Of a stretch of 64,000 bases of DNA, positions 50,949 to 61,295 are shown piece by piece. Both the position numbers and the translations under genes were made by a program. Where the stretch lies: contig JADKAF010000001.1 in the NCBI GenBank assembly GCA_016719295.1, positions 6,758,001-6,822,000 on the forward strand. The letters run 5' to 3'. This stretch comes from Planctomycetota bacterium. Lineage in GTDB: Bacteria; Planctomycetota; UBA1135; JADKAF01. A model generated the notes under the pieces. The model saw only the letters and a program-made list of their open reading frames with translations, did no database searches and was not told the origin of the DNA. How positions within the stretch are numbered: the first letter of the stretch is position 1; each line of letters begins with the position of its first letter.

Positions 50949-52748
50949 ATGGCCGAGCCCACTCCGGCAGCATCCGCTCCGCTTCTCGCGCCGCGTCCGC
51001 GCGGACTCCTCCGCTGGCTCCCAGGCTTGGCGGTGCTGCGCATCTATCGACGCGCGTGGCTGCTCGACGACGTGTACGCCGGGGTGGTCCTCACCGCGAT
51101 CCTCGTGCCGGTCGGCATGGGCTACGCCGAGGCTTCGGGGCTGCCGGCCATCCACGGGCTCTACGCGACGATCGTCCCGCTGCTGGTCTACGCGCTCTGC
51201 GGGCCGAGCCGGATCCTGGTTCTGGGACCCGGCTCCTCGCTCGCCGCGATCATCGCTGCGGCGATCGTGCCGCTCTCCGCCGGTGATTCGTCGCGCGCCG
51301 TGGAGCTCGCCGGCGTGCTCGCGCTGCTCGCGGGCGGGGTCTCGCTGCTGCTCGGCCTGCTGCGCTTCGGCTTCGTGACCGAGCTGCTCTCGAAGCCCGT
51401 GCGCCTCGGCTATCTGCACGGCATCGCGCTCGCGGTGCTCGTGGGGCAGACGCCGAAGCTCCTCGGCTTCTCCGTCGAGGGCGAGCGCATCGCGGCGCAG
51501 GTGCTCGAGATCGGGTCCGGGGTTCTCGTGGGCGAGGCGCACGGCACCGCGCTCGGCGTCGGGCTCTCGAGCCTCGCGGTGATCCTCGTCTGCAAGCGCA
51601 TGCGCACGCGCGTGCCCGGCGTGCTCCTCGTCGTGATCGCCGCGACGCTGGCCTCCTATGTGCTCGATCTTTCCGCGCGCACCGGGCTCCCCGTCGTGGG
51701 GCCCATGCCGCAGGGGCTGCCGACCTTCCACTGGCCGAGCGTGCGTTGGGAGGACTTGGGAGCGCTGCTCTCCGGCGCGGTCGCGATCGCCTTGCTCTCC
51801 TTCGCCGACACTAGCGTCCTCTCGCGCACCTATGCAGCGCGCGGTGGGACCTCCGTCGATCCCGACCAAGAGCTGGTGGCGCTCGGCTTCGCGAACTGCG
51901 CCGCGGGCGTGACGCAGGGTTTCGCGGTGAGCAGCAGCTCCTCGCGCACGCCCGTCGCCGAAGCTGCGGGGGCGCGCACGCAGCTCACCGGCGTGGTCGG
52001 CGCGCTCTGCATCGCGCTGCTGCTGCTGGTCGCGCCGGGCTTGCTGTCCGCGCTGCCGCGCTCGGCGCTGGCGGCCGTGGTGATCTCGGCGGCGCTCTCG
52101 CTGCTCGACTTCCCTGCGCTGCTGCGGCTCGCGCGCCTGCGCCGCTCCGAGCTCTTCATCGCGCTCGTCTGCTTCACCGGCGTCGCGGCGATCGGTGTGC
52201 TCGAGGGCATCTTCGTCGCGATCGCGATCGCGCTCCTCGCCTTCGTCGCCCGCGCGTGGCGCCCGTACAGCGCGGTGCTGGCGCGCGTCGACGGCCTGAA
52301 GGGCTATCACGACCTGCGCCGTCACCCGGAGGGCAAGCGCATCCCCGGCCTCGTGCTCTTCCGCTGGGACGCGCCGCTCTTCTTCGCCAACACGGCGATC
52401 TTCCACGAGCGCGTCTCGCGCGCGATCGCCGAGGCGCCGACGCCGACGCGCTGGCTCGTCGTCGCCGCGCAGCCGGTCACCGATATCGACATCACCGCGG
52501 CCGATGAGCTCGAGTCGCTCCACGACGAGCTACGCGCGGCGGGCATCCAGCTCTGCTTCGCCGAGCTGAAGGGGCCGGTGAAGGACCGCCTCCAGCACTA
52601 CGGGCTCTACGCGAAGATCGGCGAGCGCCACTTCTTCCGCACGGTGGGGCAGTCCGTCGAGGGCTACATCCATCGACACGAGGTGCCGTGGGTCGACTGG
52701 GAGGATCGCGCCGAAGGAGCCGCGCCTGCGCCGAGCGCGGCTCCCTGA
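50949..52748 (+). CDS. SulP-family anion permease with STAS domain
   Basis: SulP proteins carry sulfate, bicarbonate or other anions across the inner membrane. The 599-residue product has about 12-14 membrane segments, with the family features VPVGMGYAEASGLPAIHGLY near the front and FADTSVLSRTYAARGG later. A C-terminal STAS domain (about 455-580) includes LFRWDAPLFFANTAIF and DIDITAADELESLHDELRAA. The start ATG comes straight after a 13-bp hairpin and has no visible Shine-Dalgarno. Position behind methionine genes suggests sulfate uptake, but this is a guess. It converges with a fasciclin gene; both stops fall in the palindrome CTGAGCGCGCTCAG (52745-52758). Confidence 0.92.
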   Translation: MAEPTPAASAPLLAPRPRGLLRWLPGLAVLRIYRRAWLLDDVYAGVVLTAILVPVGMGYAEASGLPAIHGLYATIVPLLVYALCGPSRILVLGPGSSLAAIIAAAIVPLSAGDSSRAVELAGVLALLAGGVSLLLGLLRFGFVTELLSKPVRLGYLHGIALAVLVGQTPKLLGFSVEGERIAAQVLEIGSGVLVGEAHGTALGVGLSSLAVILVCKRMRTRVPGVLLVVIAATLASYVLDLSARTGLPVVGPMPQGLPTFHWPSVRWEDLGALLSGAVAIALLSFADTSVLSRTYAARGGTSVDPDQELVALGFANCAAGVTQGFAVSSSSSRTPVAEAAGARTQLTGVVGALCIALLLLVAPGLLSALPRSALAAVVISAALSLLDFPALLRLARLRRSELFIALVCFTGVAAIGVLEGIFVAIAIALLAFVARAWRPYSAVLARVDGLKGYHDLRRHPEGKRIPGLVLFRWDAPLFFANTAIFHERVSRAIAEAPTPTRWLVVAAQPVTDIDITAADELESLHDELRAAGIQLCFAELKGPVKDRLQHYGLYAKIGERHFFRTVGQSVEGYIHRHEVPWVDWEDRAEGAAPAPSAAP

Positions 52749-52754
52749 GCGCGC

Positions 52755-53303
52755 TCAGTTGGACGGGGGCAGCAATACGCCGTCGATGATGTGCAGCATG
52801 CCGTTCGAGGCGCGCACCGAGGCGACGATGTTGGCATCGTTCACCTTCACCTTGCCGTCCACGACCTTGATCGCGACCTTCTTGCCGTTCGCCATGGCGA
52901 GCTGCATGCCGTCCTTCAGCGTGGACTGATCCCACACCGACGTGGTCGCGTGGTACTCGAGGATGTTCTTCAGGTCGGCCTGCTTCTCCGGCTTCAGCAG
53001 CGACTCTAAGGTCCCGGCGGGGAGCTTCGCGAAGGCGGCGTTGGTGGGGGCGAAGACGGTGAGCGGGCCGGGGTTGCCGACCGACTTCACGTAGTCCGCG
53101 GCCTGCAGCGCCGCGACCAAGGTGGTGTGGTCCTTCGAGGCGGCGGCGATGCTGACGATGTTGTTCGGGTCGGCGGGCGGCGGCGGTGCCGACGCCTTCT
53201 TCGCGGGCGTCGTCGAGGTGCCGGTGGTGGAACTCTTCGATTGCGGCTCCTGCGTGCAGGCGGCGAGCAGGACGAGCGAGAGCAAGGCGAGGCGATGCAG
53301 CAT
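52755..53303 (-). CDS. Fasciclin-domain lipoprotein
   Basis: The 182-residue protein has a lipoprotein signal (LALLSLVLLAAC, Cys16), a Thr/Ser/Pro linker and one fasciclin (FAS1) domain at about 45-180. The FAS1 H1 and H2 motifs are recognisable: GPLTVFAPTNAAFAKLP and LHIIDGVLLPP. FAS1 domains mediate adhesion and are common in secreted bacterial proteins. CAGGAG lies ahead of the ATG. The 120-base region upstream to the next minus-strand gene shows no clear promoter. The identification is strong. Confidence 0.93.
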   Translation of the reverse strand: MLHRLALLSLVLLAACTQEPQSKSSTTGTSTTPAKKASAPPPPADPNNIVSIAAASKDHTTLVAALQAADYVKSVGNPGPLTVFAPTNAAFAKLPAGTLESLLKPEKQADLKNILEYHATTSVWDQSTLKDGMQLAMANGKKVAIKVVDGKVKVNDANIVASVRASNGMLHIIDGVLLPPSN

Positions 53304-53424
53304 GGGTGCGTGCTCCTGATCGGGAAGCGATGCGCCCAGACTCGCCGGAGGCGCACGCCGGCCCCATACGCTGCAATGAGTAGAGTTGACCTCGGTCAGC
53401 TCACGCGATGCCGCGAGCAGCGGC

Positions 53425-55365
53425 TCAGCGCGCGCTCTCGATCGCCAGCACCCACTTCACCGTTGCGCCCGTCGTGGGATTGGGCGGCACCTCGACGCTG
53501 TAGAGCGGCGTGCCGCGGATCGCGGGAGCGCCCGCGGGCGCCGTGCCGAGCTGGCGCAGGAGCTCTGGATACCACGCGGGGAAGAGCGCGAGGAAATCGC
53601 AGCCGAGCCCCGGCTCGGCGAGGAACGCGGCGTCGAGGTCGCTGCGCTCGGCGTGGGTCGCGCCGACGCCGCCGCTCGCGTGGCGTCGGAAGCGCAGGAT
53701 GCGCGCATCGAGCAAGCCGAAGAGATCGACGATCTTGCGCTCGGAGTAGTAGCCGATCGCGCCGATGTCGTTCGCTCCGATCCGCGCCGTCGCCGGCGTA
53801 TGTGCGGAGAGCCAGCGGCCGGTGGCGACGTGCATCTTCGCGATGAGCTCGACATCCGCGCCCTGCTCTCGCGCGCGCGCCGGCTCTTCGGCGAGGCTGC
53901 GCAGCGCGCCGCTGACCCCGAGCGCGAGCACGAGGGCGAGCGCCATCGCGCGCTGCGCCCGCGAGCGAAGCTCCTCCGCGGAGCGTTCTCCGCGGCGCAG
54001 AGCGCGCCTGGCGCTGATACCGACCAGCGCGGAGGCGAGCACGCCGGCCAGCGCTGCGCCCGCGAGCCAGAGGCGCTGGTCGGAGAGCTCCGTTTGCAGC
54101 GCCGCGCTGAACGCCTCCGCGAGCTGCGGCTCCACCGGCGGCCAGAGCTCCCACAGCGCGGCGAGGAATGGCGCGGCGAAGAGCAGCGGAGCGCACAGCG
54201 CAGCTCCGCGTCGCCGGGGCAGGACGCCGAGCAGCGCGCCGAGGCCGGCGGCGAGTGCGAGGGAGAGCAGCGCGGCCTGGCGCCCGTGCTGGAAGAGGAG
54301 ATCGTTGAACGACGGCGCGAAGAGCTCCTTCGCCAGCGGATAGGCGATCAGCAGCAGAGGTAAGAGCCCGCGCAGCGGCTCGCGACGCGAGGGCCTGAGC
54401 AGCGCGAGCCCGAGCAGCGCGGGAACGAGCAGCAGCCCGCGGTCCTGCCAGAGGAAGAACCAGAGCTTCCACGGCAGCTCGCCGAGCCGCGCCAGCAGGG
54501 CCGAGAGCTCGGCGCGTCCGCTCGCGACATCGAGCAAGCTCGCGGGGCCGACCTTCGCGCGAAAGGTGCTCGGCAGCGGATCGCCGGCGAGCAGGAAGTT
54601 CGCGAGCCCATACGCGCCGATCGCGCCGACGGCGAACAGCGCGCAGCGCAGCTCGAGCGCGCGCGGTGCGCGCTCCTCGGGCGGCAGCGCGCGCCGATCG
54701 AGCCGCGCGAGCACCGCCGCGCCGAGTGCGAGGGGCAGCAGGGAGAACGCCTCCGGCCTCGAGAAGCCCGCGAGTGCGAGCAGCGCGAGCGCGGATGCGC
54801 GCGGCTGCGGACCGGTCCCGAAGCGCAAGGCCGCGGCGACGAGCGCCAGCGTGAGCGGGGGATCCATCCCCGCGAGGGCGCTCCAGGCGACCCGCGGCGT
54901 CAGCGCGAGGGCGAGCGAGGCGATCGCGCCGGCCCATGCGCTGTCGGTCCAGCGCGCGACGGCGCCGCCGAGGAAGCCGCACGCGAGCAGTGCCAGGACG
55001 ACCCCGAGCAGCTTCGTCGCGATCAACGGGTCGAGGACGCTCTGGGCATGGATGCCCGCGAGGCTCAAGGCCCAGAGCAGCGCGGTCGCGGCGGAGTCCG
55101 GTCGCCCGGCGTTGAAGGCGTAGCCCTCCCCGCGCGCGAGATGGCGGCCGTACACTTGATAGATGTACGCGTCGTCGAGGGGAAACGCGGCGGCCGGAGC
55201 TCCGCCGTGGATCGCGCTCGCGCTCCGCGACAGCGCCTCGCCCTCGGCGTGGAAGCGCAGCGCGACCGGCCAGAGCAGGAACAGCGCCGCGAGCCAGGGC
55301 GCGCAGCGAGCGAGCCAGCGCGAGCGGTGGGGAGCGGGAGCTTGAAGATCGCTGCCGGTGGTCAC
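53425..55365 (-). CDS. Polytopic GT-C-type glycosyltransferase-like membrane protein
   Basis: The product (646 residues from the GTG at 55365) has about ten to twelve membrane segments. After the first segment comes an acidic loop, LDDAYIYQVYGRHLARGEGY with FNAG, the pattern of GT-C enzymes (PMT/ArnT/ZomB-like), where the Asp pair is catalytic. A later soluble domain at about 530-646 includes IGANDIGAIGYYSERKIVDL, seen in this group. Substrate and acceptor are unknown; they usually use polyprenyl-phosphate sugars at the outer face of the membrane. The frame stays open far upstream over purA, but that is shadow. It is divergent from purA, so their promoters share about 190 bases. Confidence 0.8.
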   Translation of the reverse strand: MTTGSDLQAPAPHRSRWLARCAPWLAALFLLWPVALRFHAEGEALSRSASAIHGGAPAAAFPLDDAYIYQVYGRHLARGEGYAFNAGRPDSAATALLWALSLAGIHAQSVLDPLIATKLLGVVLALLACGFLGGAVARWTDSAWAGAIASLALALTPRVAWSALAGMDPPLTLALVAAALRFGTGPQPRASALALLALAGFSRPEAFSLLPLALGAAVLARLDRRALPPEERAPRALELRCALFAVGAIGAYGLANFLLAGDPLPSTFRAKVGPASLLDVASGRAELSALLARLGELPWKLWFFLWQDRGLLLVPALLGLALLRPSRREPLRGLLPLLLIAYPLAKELFAPSFNDLLFQHGRQAALLSLALAAGLGALLGVLPRRRGAALCAPLLFAAPFLAALWELWPPVEPQLAEAFSAALQTELSDQRLWLAGAALAGVLASALVGISARRALRRGERSAEELRSRAQRAMALALVLALGVSGALRSLAEEPARAREQGADVELIAKMHVATGRWLSAHTPATARIGANDIGAIGYYSERKIVDLFGLLDARILRFRRHASGGVGATHAERSDLDAAFLAEPGLGCDFLALFPAWYPELLRQLGTAPAGAPAIRGTPLYSVEVPPNPTTGATVKWVLAIESAR

Positions 55366-55473
55366 GGCGGGCGGCTGAACCTTGACCCCCTTCCGGAGGC
55401 CGGGAAGAATCCTCCGCCTTCGGGTCGCCGATGCGCGCCGCGCACCGAGCCCCGTCGGCGGGGAGATCGTACC

Positions 55474-55502
55474 TTCCGCCGCGGCGTCGCGTCGCCTACA
55501 GC
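55474..55502 (+). promoter_or_regulatory. Putative purA promoter
   Basis: A weak -35 (TTCCGC, 55474-55479), 17-base spacer and TACAGC (55497-55502). TACCTT at 55470-55475 is another possible -10. The purA ATG is 55 bases downstream. Confidence 0.3.
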
Positions 55503-55557
55503 ACGCCCGTCCCCTTCCTTCCCCTGAGCCGTGCCCGCGCCCCGAGGTTCCTCCGAG

Positions 55558-56838
<1,281 letters not shown>

Positions 56839-56857
56839 GCGCTCGAGAGGAGAACGC

Positions 56858-57652
56858 GTGACCGAAGCGAGCCCCGCCTTTCCCGCGCACGTCGCCATCA
56901 TCATGGACGGCAACGGGCGCTGGGCCGAGGAGCGCGGCATGGTCCGCACCAAAGGGCACGAGGCCGGCGTCGACTCGGTGCGCGCGATCACGCGCGAGTG
57001 CGCGCGCCTCGGCGTGCAGAGCCTGACCCTCTATGCCTTCTCGGTCGAGAACTGGAAGCGCCCGCGCACCGAGGTCACGCAGCTCATGCGCTATCTCCAG
57101 CGCTTCCTGATCGAGGAGCGCGCGGAGATCGAGCAGAACCGCGTTCGACTGAGCGCGATCGGCCGCATCGCCGACCTCCCGCGCTCGGTGCGCCGCGAGC
57201 TCGCGCGCACGCAGGAGCTCAGCGCGAAGAACGACGGGATGCTGCTCCGCCTCGCGCTCTCCTACGGTGGCCGCACCGAGCTCGTCGACGCGGTGCGGCG
57301 CATCGCCGAGGACGTGCGCAGCGGGCGCATCACGCCGGAGAAGATCAACGAGGCCACGATCCGCGAGATGCTCTACGATCCGCACACGCCGGATCCCGAC
57401 CTCTTGATCCGCACGGCGGGGGAGATGCGCCTCAGCAACTTCCTGCTGTGGCAGTGCTCCTACTCCGAGCTCTACGTCACCGAGGTCTGCTGGCCGGAGT
57501 TCCGCGAGTCGGAGCTCCATGCCGCGTTCGAGTCCTACTCGCGCCGCGTGAGGAAGTTCGGCGCCGTGAAGCCTTCGCGCGCGCTCGGCCTCGGGGAGGC
57601 GCTGCTGCATCCGCTGCGCGCCGCTCGTCGTGCGCTCGGAGGCGAGAGCTGA
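56858..57652 (+). CDS. uppS: Undecaprenyl (polyprenyl) diphosphate synthase
   Basis: It makes the polyprenyl carrier for cell-wall precursors. The GTG at 56858, preceded by GAGAGGAG, gives 264 residues. Motifs: AIIMDGNGRWAEERG with catalytic Asp17, TLYAFSVENWKRP, LSYGGRTELVDAVR, then DPDLLIRTAGEMRLSNFLLW and VTEVCWPEF. This is a cis-prenyltransferase of normal length. It lies 19 bases after purA and is followed by cdsA, the common uppS-cdsA pair in bacteria; dxr, often next, is absent here. Confidence 0.97.
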   Translation: MTEASPAFPAHVAIIMDGNGRWAEERGMVRTKGHEAGVDSVRAITRECARLGVQSLTLYAFSVENWKRPRTEVTQLMRYLQRFLIEERAEIEQNRVRLSAIGRIADLPRSVRRELARTQELSAKNDGMLLRLALSYGGRTELVDAVRRIAEDVRSGRITPEKINEATIREMLYDPHTPDPDLLIRTAGEMRLSNFLLWQCSYSELYVTEVCWPEFRESELHAAFESYSRRVRKFGAVKPSRALGLGEALLHPLRAARRALGGES

Positions 57653-57671
57653 ACGCGATGGAGCTCTTCGC

Positions 57672-58532
57672 GTGAGCTCCGGCGGAAGCGCGCTGAAGGC
57701 GCGCCTCGTCGGCGGTGTCGCCGTGATCGCGTCCCTGGCCGCGATCGCCTGGCTCGACATCGCCGTGCTGCCCGGGATCCCCGTGGCGCTGGTGCTCGGC
57801 GGCATGAGCGCGCTCGGCGTGCATGAATTCGCGGCTCTCGCCGCGCGCGCGCGCTGGCCCGTCTGGCGCGGCGCTCTCTTCGTCGCGACCGCGCTCGTCT
57901 TCGCCGCACCTCTGGGCTGGCTCGGGCCGCAGCTCGGAGCGCTCGGCGGCATTGGTCCGCTCGCGCTCGGGCTCGTGATCGCGACGCTGCTGGTCGCGGT
58001 GCTGCGCGGAGACGTCGAGCTCGGCTTCGAGCGCAGCGTGTTCACCGCTGCCGGGTTCCTCTACATACCGGCGGCGATGGCGACGCTGCTCTACCTGCGC
58101 CTCGCCGACGGCGGCGGGGCGGCGGGCCTGGAGCGCTTGCTCTGGCTCGCCTGCGTCTCGAAGAGCGGCGACATCTGCGGCTACTTCGTCGGGCGGGCGA
58201 TCGGGCGCACGAAGGCGATCCCGCGCATCTCGCCCGGCAAGACCGTCGAAGGCTGCACGGCGAGCCTGGTCGGAGCGGTGCTCGTGGGCTGCGGCCTCGG
58301 CGCAGGGCTCGGCTGGCTACCGGGGCTCGGGTTGCCGACCCTGGTGGGGGCCGGAATAATCACGAACCTCGCTGCCCAGCTCGGCGATCTCACCGAGTCG
58401 CTGCTGAAGCGCCGTGTCGGCGCGAAGGATGCCTCGGCGCTGCTCCCCGGCTTCGGTGGCGTGCTCGACATGATCGACAGCATGCTGGTGGCGGGTCCGG
58501 TCTTCTTCGCCTTCTGGATCCTGGTCTCGTGA
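57672..58532 (+). CDS. cdsA: Phosphatidate cytidylyltransferase (CDP-diacylglycerol synthase)
   Basis: It makes CDP-diacylglycerol for phospholipid synthesis in the inner membrane. The GTG at 57672, with GGAG upstream, gives 286 residues; an ORF start at 57630 would overlap uppS. About seven to eight membrane segments are present. The family signature is unmistakable: SKSGDICGYFVGRAIGRTKA with SPGKTVEG, and GDLTESLLKRRVGAKDASAL with PGFGGVLDMIDSML. It follows uppS by 19 bases. Strong identification. Confidence 0.96.
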   Translation: MSSGGSALKARLVGGVAVIASLAAIAWLDIAVLPGIPVALVLGGMSALGVHEFAALAARARWPVWRGALFVATALVFAAPLGWLGPQLGALGGIGPLALGLVIATLLVAVLRGDVELGFERSVFTAAGFLYIPAAMATLLYLRLADGGGAAGLERLLWLACVSKSGDICGYFVGRAIGRTKAIPRISPGKTVEGCTASLVGAVLVGCGLGAGLGWLPGLGLPTLVGAGIITNLAAQLGDLTESLLKRRVGAKDASALLPGFGGVLDMIDSMLVAGPVFFAFWILVS

Positions 58533-58616
58533 GCGCGGCGATGTGGACCCGCAGTGGCTCGATCCCGCAGGGGCTTCATCTGGTCGGCGCGAGCCGAACG
58601 CGAGGGTAGGCGACGC

Positions 58617-59693
58617 TTGGAGTACGGAATCCCGCTGAGATCTCAGGACGAGGAGCGCATTCTCCTCGGGCTTCAGGACGGACACGCGCGCGCGCTGCGC
58701 CAGCGCTACGGAGTGGAGCTCGTGACGCGCCAGGGTGCGCTCAAGCTGATCGGCGAGGTGCCGGCGCTCGACGAGGCCCGCCAGCGCGTCGAGACCGTGC
58801 TCGATCTCGTGCGCCAAGGGCGCGAGATGAGCGCCGACGAAGTGCGCGCGCGCTTGACCGGTGACGTGGCGCGGAAATCCAGCGCGCCGGCGCTGCATGC
58901 GGCGCCGCCTCCTCTGCCGGCGAGCGAGGGCGATCCGACGGCGCGCGCGGCGCATCGGCCGGCCTGGACGGTGCTCTCCTCGCGACCAGGAGAGGGCGAC
59001 GACCGCGCTCCCCATGTCGTGCTGCCGACCGGCGTGCTGCGCCCGGCGACACCAGGGCAGGCGCGCTACATGGAGGCGATCCGCTCCAACGCGATCACCT
59101 TCGGCATCGGTCCCGCCGGCACGGGCAAGACCTTCCTCGCCGTGGCGATGGCGGTCGAGGCCCTGCGGCGCGGGGAGTTCCGACGGCTGGTGCTCGTACG
59201 GCCGGCGGTGGAGGCCGGCGAGAAGCTCGGCTTCCTGCCCGGCGACTTCCAGGCCAAGATCAACCCCTACCTGCGGCCGCTCTACGACGCGCTGAACGAC
59301 CTGCTCGATCCCGACGCGACCAAGCGCTACTTCGAGAACGACGTGCTCGAGGTGCTCCCGCTGGCCTTCATGCGCGGGCGCACGCTGAACAGCTCCTTCA
59401 TCATCCTCGACGAGGCGCAGAACACGACGGTCTCGCAGATGATGATGTTCCTGACCCGCATGGGCTACGGCTCGAAGATCGTGGTCACCGGCGACGACAC
59501 CCAGATCGATCTGCCGAGGGGCTCCCGCTCGGGCCTGATCGACGTCCGTCGCAGGCTGCAGAGCATCCCGGGCATCGCGTTCAGCTTCCTCGAGCGCGGC
59601 GACATCGTTCGCCATCCCTTGGTGCAGCGCATCGTCGAGGCCTACGGCGACTTGAGCCGCGGTCGATCCGCCGAGGAAGAGGACGCGCGTTAG
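58617..59693 (+). CDS. PhoH-family ATPase (PhoH-like, ybeZ type)
   Basis: PhoH-like proteins are P-loop ATPases linked to RNA and ribosome maintenance, usually beside ybeY. The TTG at 58617 (GAGGGTAGG just upstream) gives 358 residues; a GTG at 58554 would add 21. An N-terminal KH-like part (DGHARALRQRYGVELVTRQG) and a Pro/Ala linker precede the ATPase core: GPAGTGKTFLA (Walker A, about 165), RPAVEAGEKLGFLPGDFQAK, FIILDEAQNTT (Walker B, about 262) and VVTGDDTQIDLP. The downstream HD phosphodiesterase and ybeY complete a widely conserved cluster. Confidence 0.95.
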   Translation: MEYGIPLRSQDEERILLGLQDGHARALRQRYGVELVTRQGALKLIGEVPALDEARQRVETVLDLVRQGREMSADEVRARLTGDVARKSSAPALHAAPPPLPASEGDPTARAAHRPAWTVLSSRPGEGDDRAPHVVLPTGVLRPATPGQARYMEAIRSNAITFGIGPAGTGKTFLAVAMAVEALRRGEFRRLVLVRPAVEAGEKLGFLPGDFQAKINPYLRPLYDALNDLLDPDATKRYFENDVLEVLPLAFMRGRTLNSSFIILDEAQNTTVSQMMMFLTRMGYGSKIVVTGDDTQIDLPRGSRSGLIDVRRRLQSIPGIAFSFLERGDIVRHPLVQRIVEAYGDLSRGRSAEEEDAR

Positions 59694-59720
59694 CGCGCGC
59701 CCTCTCCCGAAGTCTCGAAC

Positions 59721-61283
59721 ATGACCCTCCCCTTCTCCCGAGCGAAGCGAGTGCGGCGCGTCGATCCCGAGCGCCTGCGCACGCCTCGCTTGCGACGCGG
59801 TGCGCGGATCGGGCATCCCGCGGAGAAGCTGGCCCTCACGGCGCTGACCGGCGCGGCCCTCGCGCTGCTCCTGGCGCTCCCGGATCCTCGCGAGCCGCGC
59901 GTGCTGGGGATCGCGGTTCTCGCCGCGCTCTCGCTCGGTCTCTTCGTCCGCTACACGACCGCGTTCCACGCGAAGATCATCGCCTCCTTCCCCAAGGTGG
60001 CGACCGCGTGCGCGCTCGCGTTCGCGATCGTCTTCGTCGCCCGGCTCTCGAGCTGGATGGGGCCGGCGTTCCCGCCGCAGGCGGTGCCGCTCTCCCTCGC
60101 GACGCTCTGCGGAGTGCTCGTGCTGGGGCAGCGCTTCGCCCTCGAGCTCACCCTCTTCCTCTCGCCCTTCCTCACGCTCGCGCTCGGCGGCGAGCCCGCG
60201 CGCAGCTTCGAGACCGTGGGGATGCTGGTGGCCGGCGCGCTGATGGCGGCGCTCTCCGTCTCCCGCGTGCGCAAGCGCTCGACGCTCGTGCGCGTCGGGA
60301 TCGTGATCGCGTTCGTGCACATGGCGACGCTCGGCGGGGTCTCGTTCCTGACGGAGCGACCCTGGGATCGCGCGTTCGTGGACGAGCTCGTCTTCGTCGC
60401 GTTGCACGGCGTCGCGGTCGGCTTCCTCCTCTCGGGACTGCTGCCGGCGATCGAGTACCTCTTCCACGCGACGACCGACATCTCGCTGCTCGAGCTCGGC
60501 AACACGCAGGAGCATCCGCTGCTGAAGAAGCTGCTGGTGGAGGCGCCGGGCACCTTCCACCACTCCTACATCGTCGGCATCCTGAGCGAGGCGGCCGCCG
60601 AGGCGGTCGGGGCGAACCCGCTCCTCGCGCGCGTCGGCGCGCTGTATCACGATGTCGGCAAGCTCAACAAGCCGGAGTACTTCGCGGAGAACTCCCCCGA
60701 GGCCCGCGCGCGCCACAAGGCGCTCACGCCGGAGATGAGCACGCTGATCATCGCCGCGCATCCGCGCGACGGGATCGAGATCGGGACCTACTACGACCTG
60801 CCGCCCTCGATCCTCGCCTTCATGCCCGAGCACCACGGCACGACTCGGATCGAGTACTTCTATCAAGCGGCGCTGAAGCGGCACGGCGCCTCGGGCGTGG
60901 TCGAGAGCGACTTCCGCTACCCCGGCCCGCGCCCGCAGTCCCGCGAGACGGCGATCTGCATGCTGGCGGATTCCGTCGAGGCGATCTCCCGCCAGATGCC
61001 CGAGCCGACGCCGCCGCGCCTGCAGGCGATGATCCGCGAGGTCCTCCTGAAGCGCGTCGTCGACGGGCAGTTCGATGAGTGCGGGATCACCTTCCTCGAG
61101 CTGAAGCAGATCGAGGAGGCCTTCCTGCAGGTGCTGATCGGGATCTTCCACACGCGGCCCACCTATCCGAAGGGCCCGCCGAACCCGCTCGACCTCTCGC
61201 AGCCCCAAGAGATCCGCTTCGGCAACTCGCGCGCGCTGCGCGAGGGAGCCACGGGAGCGGGTGCGCGCCCGCAGCCCTCGTAG
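59721..61283 (+). CDS. Membrane HD-domain phosphodiesterase (PgpH-like, 7TM-HD)
   Basis: PgpH-type proteins hydrolyse cyclic di-AMP. The 520-residue protein has about seven membrane segments (residues 35-255), then an HD domain with FHHSYIVGILSE (about 279), LYHDVGKLNKP (HD pair at about 310) and HHGTTRIEYFY. PgpH is usually about 700 residues with a large extracytoplasmic sensor domain before the membrane part; that domain is absent here, so only the 7TM-HD core is present. It sits between phoH and ybeY, the standard context. Substrate assignment to c-di-AMP is by family and not shown here. Confidence 0.9.
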   Translation: MTLPFSRAKRVRRVDPERLRTPRLRRGARIGHPAEKLALTALTGAALALLLALPDPREPRVLGIAVLAALSLGLFVRYTTAFHAKIIASFPKVATACALAFAIVFVARLSSWMGPAFPPQAVPLSLATLCGVLVLGQRFALELTLFLSPFLTLALGGEPARSFETVGMLVAGALMAALSVSRVRKRSTLVRVGIVIAFVHMATLGGVSFLTERPWDRAFVDELVFVALHGVAVGFLLSGLLPAIEYLFHATTDISLLELGNTQEHPLLKKLLVEAPGTFHHSYIVGILSEAAAEAVGANPLLARVGALYHDVGKLNKPEYFAENSPEARARHKALTPEMSTLIIAAHPRDGIEIGTYYDLPPSILAFMPEHHGTTRIEYFYQAALKRHGASGVVESDFRYPGPRPQSRETAICMLADSVEAISRQMPEPTPPRLQAMIREVLLKRVVDGQFDECGITFLELKQIEEAFLQVLIGIFHTRPTYPKGPPNPLDLSQPQEIRFGNSRALREGATGAGARPQPS

Positions 61284-61295
61284 GCGAGCCCTGCG

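Noticed and set aside
52745..52758. Palindrome CTGAGCGCGCTCAG as an operator
   Set aside because: It spans the stop codons of two convergent genes, so a 3'-end role or chance in GC-rich sequence is more likely than an operator.
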